A stretch of DNA of 64,000 nucleotides, from positions 248,001 through 312,000 of the forward strand of contig CAVTXH010000002.1 of NCBI GenBank assembly GCA_963738625.1. Reading direction: 5' to 3'. Each line of letters begins with the position of its first letter. The first letter of the stretch is position 1. The notes under the pieces are model-generated. The model searched no databases. It was given only the letters and a program-made list of their open reading frames with translations, and was not told the origin of the DNA. Positions 61,982 to 64,000 of this stretch are shown here, in pieces. Source of the DNA: UBA7672 sp963738625. Its GTDB lineage: Bacteria; Pseudomonadota; Alphaproteobacteria; Caulobacterales; Hyphomonadaceae. Position numbers and translations under genes: made by a program.

Positions 61982-63172
61982 CTAGTTGAGGCCGACGCCT
62001 AGCGGGTCGATGACGCCCACGGCGCTGTCGCCCGTGAACTCGCTGGTAACCAGCACGGCGCTCGACGGGGCCACGGCCGGGGCGGCCAAGATCGGCTGGG
62101 CGGCCACCGCCGCCGTATCCGCCGCAGGAGCTTCCGAGGATGCGCCTTCGCCATCGCCCTCCGCCACTTCCACACCTTGCTCATCGCCTTCTTCAGTCGA
62201 GCCTGAGGCTTCGTCAGCCTCGTCCGACAGGGCGGCGACCAGGGTCGGATCCGTCATCTTGCGGAGGGCGGCGAGGGCCAGGTCGTCCGCCGAGGCGTTG
62301 CCGCGCTCGCCGAACGATATCCGCTCGCGCAGGTCAGCCAGGGCGGTAAGGGGGGCGCCTGAAATCTCGAGGAAAGCGGCTTCCAGAAGGTCGGCGACGT
62401 GCTGGTCGCGCGACCGGCCGGACGATCCGCCGAGCATGATCGCGATCACGCGATGGCCGTCTCGGTTGGCCGAAGCCATCAGATTGTAGCCGGAAGCGTT
62501 GGTATACCCGGTCTTGATGCCATCCACGCCCTCAACCTTCTTGAGCAGCGTGTTGTGGTTTTCGTACTTCCGCCTGCCCCAGGTGAACGAGGGCAGGGAG
62601 AAGTATTTGTACCGGTCCGTGTGGTCGAGGACCATCGCCTCGGCCAGCTTGGCCATGTCGCGGGCGGTCGTGATCTGGGCCCGGTTGGGCAGGCCGGAGG
62701 CGTTCTTGAACGTGGTCTTCTTAAGGCCCAGCTCGCGGGCCTTGGCGTTCATCTTGGCCACGAACTTGGCTTCGGATCCGGCCAGTCTTTCGGCAAAAAC
62801 CACGGCCACGTCGTTGGCTGACTTGGTCACCAAAGCCCGAATCGCGTCCTCGACCTTGATGGTCGAGCCGGCCTTGAGACCCAGTTTGGAGGGCTGCTGG
62901 CGGGAAGCGGTCTTGGAGACCGTCATCCGCTCGTTAAGCTTGAGTTTACCGCTCTCGACCGCATCGAACACCAGGTACAGCGTCATGACCTTCGTAAGGG
63001 ACGCCGGATAGCGCGTTTCATCAGCATCCCGCGCATGCAGGACCTGGTGGCTGTCGAGATCGACGACGATCGAAGCGTACTTGCCTGCATGGGCAGGAAC
63101 CGCGGCGAAGAGGCCGACGGCAAGCACAAGGGCTGCCTTGCGGATCCAGGAGATCGGGGAGAACGTCTTCAT
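61982..63172 (-). CDS. D-alanyl-D-alanine carboxypeptidase (DacA family)
   Basis: A 396-residue penicillin-binding protein of family S11. A signal peptide (RKAALVLAVGLFAAVPAHAG) is followed by the active-site motifs SxxK in ASLTKVMTLYL, SxN in TKSANDVAVVF, and KTG in DGIKTGYTNASGYNL. The usual catalytic domain ends near residue 265. The last ~75 residues are an acidic low-complexity tail (GSTEEGDEQGVEVAEGDG) followed by an Ala/Pro/Val-rich end, with no membrane anchor helix visible. It trims the terminal D-Ala of peptidoglycan stem peptides. It converges with the DUF6958 gene 8 bp away. Confidence 0.93.
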   Translation of the reverse strand: MKTFSPISWIRKAALVLAVGLFAAVPAHAGKYASIVVDLDSHQVLHARDADETRYPASLTKVMTLYLVFDAVESGKLKLNERMTVSKTASRQQPSKLGLKAGSTIKVEDAIRALVTKSANDVAVVFAERLAGSEAKFVAKMNAKARELGLKKTTFKNASGLPNRAQITTARDMAKLAEAMVLDHTDRYKYFSLPSFTWGRRKYENHNTLLKKVEGVDGIKTGYTNASGYNLMASANRDGHRVIAIMLGGSSGRSRDQHVADLLEAAFLEISGAPLTALADLRERISFGERGNASADDLALAALRKMTDPTLVAALSDEADEASGSTEEGDEQGVEVAEGDGEGASSEAPAADTAAVAAQPILAAPAVAPSSAVLVTSEFTGDSAVGVIDPLGVGLN

Positions 63173-63576
63173 ACGGGACGGAATCCTCTTTCAAGCACAT
63201 ACAAAGACAGATTGAGGGTCCACCCGCGAACTTACCCAATCTTTAACCGTCGTCACCCCTGAATTACACGGCGGGGCAATTTTCCACTCCCGCCGCTTGG
63301 TAGTTAGTCTCTAAAAACACCAGTAGTGACGCCAGTAGAAGCGTTGTTCGCTTAATCGTGCATGAACCGTGCAAGGCAGTTGCAAGCCAAAAATGGGGTC
63401 GCCCATGGACTGGCAGCGGATCACACGCCTCAAAACTGCCTTTCAACAGGCCGGTTGCGACCCTTCTTGGCCTGGACCCTTTCACACGGCTGCCGGATTA
63501 ATATCTAATAGAGCTCGTACAGCCGCCGTTTACGATCCCGGCGGCTGGGCGATTCCCGCCGGCAATACAGGGTTTC
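63173..63576. other. 404-bp divergent leader region (dacA / clpS)
   Basis: No gene is supported here. It must hold the promoters of the minus-strand carboxypeptidase and the plus-strand clpS. A perfect 9-bp hairpin, CAGCCGCCG (63520-63528) with CGGCGGCTG (63539-63547), lies 30 bp before the clpS ATG and would be in its leader RNA. The sequence near 63300-63330 is AT-richer, with the near-repeats ACCAGTAG and GCCAGTAG. Confidence 0.45.
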
Positions 63577-63906
63577 ATGACGGACAAGCGTTCAACCCCG
63601 GGCACGAACAAGGAGCTCGGCGTCGCCACCAAGGCGAAGCCGAAGACGAAGAAGCCGTCGCTCTACCGTGTCCTGCTTCTGAACGACGACTACACGCCTA
63701 TGGAGTTCGTGGTGCTTGTGCTGGAGCATTTCTTCCAAAAGTCGCGCGAAGAGGCGACTCGGATAATGCTGCACGTACACAACTACGGGGTCGGCGTTTG
63801 CGGCGTCTATCCATACGACGTCGCCGAGACGAAAGTGGCGCAGGTCCTCGACCTTGCGCGCCGCAACGAACACCCCCTTCAATGCACTATGGAACGTGAG
63901 GATTAG
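63577..63906 (+). CDS. clpS: ATP-dependent Clp protease adaptor ClpS
   Basis: ClpS delivers N-degron substrates to ClpAP. The 109-residue protein has an unstructured Lys/Thr-rich N-terminus and the conserved fold with LLLNDDYTPMEFVVLVLEHF and RIMLHVHNYGVGVCGVYPYD, including the residues of the hydrophobic N-degron pocket. It is followed 9 bp later by clpA, the usual order. Confidence 0.95.
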   Translation: MTDKRSTPGTNKELGVATKAKPKTKKPSLYRVLLLNDDYTPMEFVVLVLEHFFQKSREEATRIMLHVHNYGVGVCGVYPYDVAETKVAQVLDLARRNEHPLQCTMERED

Positions 63907-63915
63907 GCGCCCTAA

Positions 63916-64000
63916 ATGCCATCTCTGACTCCCTCCCTCGAACGTGCCCTCGAACGCGCCCTCCAGCAGGCCGCTGATCGAAAGCACGAATACGCAACCC
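63916..64000 (+). CDS. clpA: ATP-dependent Clp protease ATPase subunit ClpA (start only)
   Basis: The first 28 codons of a gene running off the window. The N-terminus MPSLTPSLERALERALQQAA, ending in a KHEYAT stretch, matches the first helix of the ClpA N-domain, to which ClpS binds. The position directly after clpS supports the identity. Confidence 0.85.
   Translation, partial: MPSLTPSLERALERALQQAADRKHEYAT

Overview
The window is a gene-dense, GC-rich piece of an alphaproteobacterial chromosome. The best fit is a Caulobacterales / Hyphomonadaceae-like organism. This rests on gene content and order: a MipZ-type division ATPase next to panC and a SPOR lipoprotein; tetratricopeptide protein-bamB-der; lptF-lptG-lptD-surA-pdxA-rsmA; rpsF-rpsR-rplI-dnaB-alr; fabD-fabG-acpP-fabF-mltG-yicC-gmk; and clpS followed by clpA. 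No rRNA, tRNA, CRISPR array or prophage was recognised. The only autonomous mobile element is one IS630-family insertion sequence.

Layout. 1-2.6 kb: the end of a DUF4130 DNA-metabolism gene, a small coiled-coil protein (DUF6481), and a short run with a DUF6249-like membrane protein, an ECF sigma factor and a two-helix membrane protein that may be its anti-sigma factor. 2.7-7.8 kb: nnrU-like, panB, then yfgM-like, bamB and der (outer-membrane assembly and ribosome biogenesis). 7.8-9.95 kb: a hairpin repeat, the IS630 element and a long non-coding stretch with palindromic repeats. 9.95-14.15 kb (minus): radA-cvpA-purF-SDR. 14.2-20.0 kb: an accessory block with a PQQ dehydrogenase fused to cytochrome c, a TauD-like dioxygenase, cysteine synthase and a PLP decarboxylase. 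20.2-25.9 kb (minus): S6-S18-L9, dnaB, alr, mlaE, mlaF.

26.3-32.5 kb (plus): fatty-acid synthesis genes, then mltG, yicC and gmk. 32.6-40.6 kb (minus): lptF, lptG, lptD, surA, pdxA, rsmA, a conserved envelope-biogenesis operon that converges on gmk across a 90-bp hairpin. 40.7-46.1 kb: pepA, holC, a secreted gluzincin-type peptidase, and a convergent patatin-like phospholipase with a cyclic-nucleotide-binding domain. 46.2-54.3 kb: leucine-degradation genes (mccB, liuC, mccA) interleaved with a VapC/AbrB toxin-antitoxin pair, a P-loop kinase, and DUF817 and DUF3667 membrane proteins.

54.5-58.0 kb: small accessory genes, including an HxlR regulator divergent from an epoxide hydrolase and a YdeI-family gene whose C-terminus has been lost by a frame break. 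58.1-60.7 kb: panC, then a SPOR lipoprotein and mipZ. 60.7-61.6 kb: non-coding, with a tandem array of a 12-bp palindrome every ~107 bp. 61.6-64.0 kb: a DUF6958 gene with a repeat-encoded lysine-rich tail, a D-Ala-D-Ala carboxypeptidase, clpS and the start of clpA.

Most of the window is conserved housekeeping. The less ordinary parts are the 14-20 kb block, the insertions among the leucine genes, the palindromic repeat families, and the array downstream of mipZ. All family assignments come from reading motifs by eye; no database search was run.
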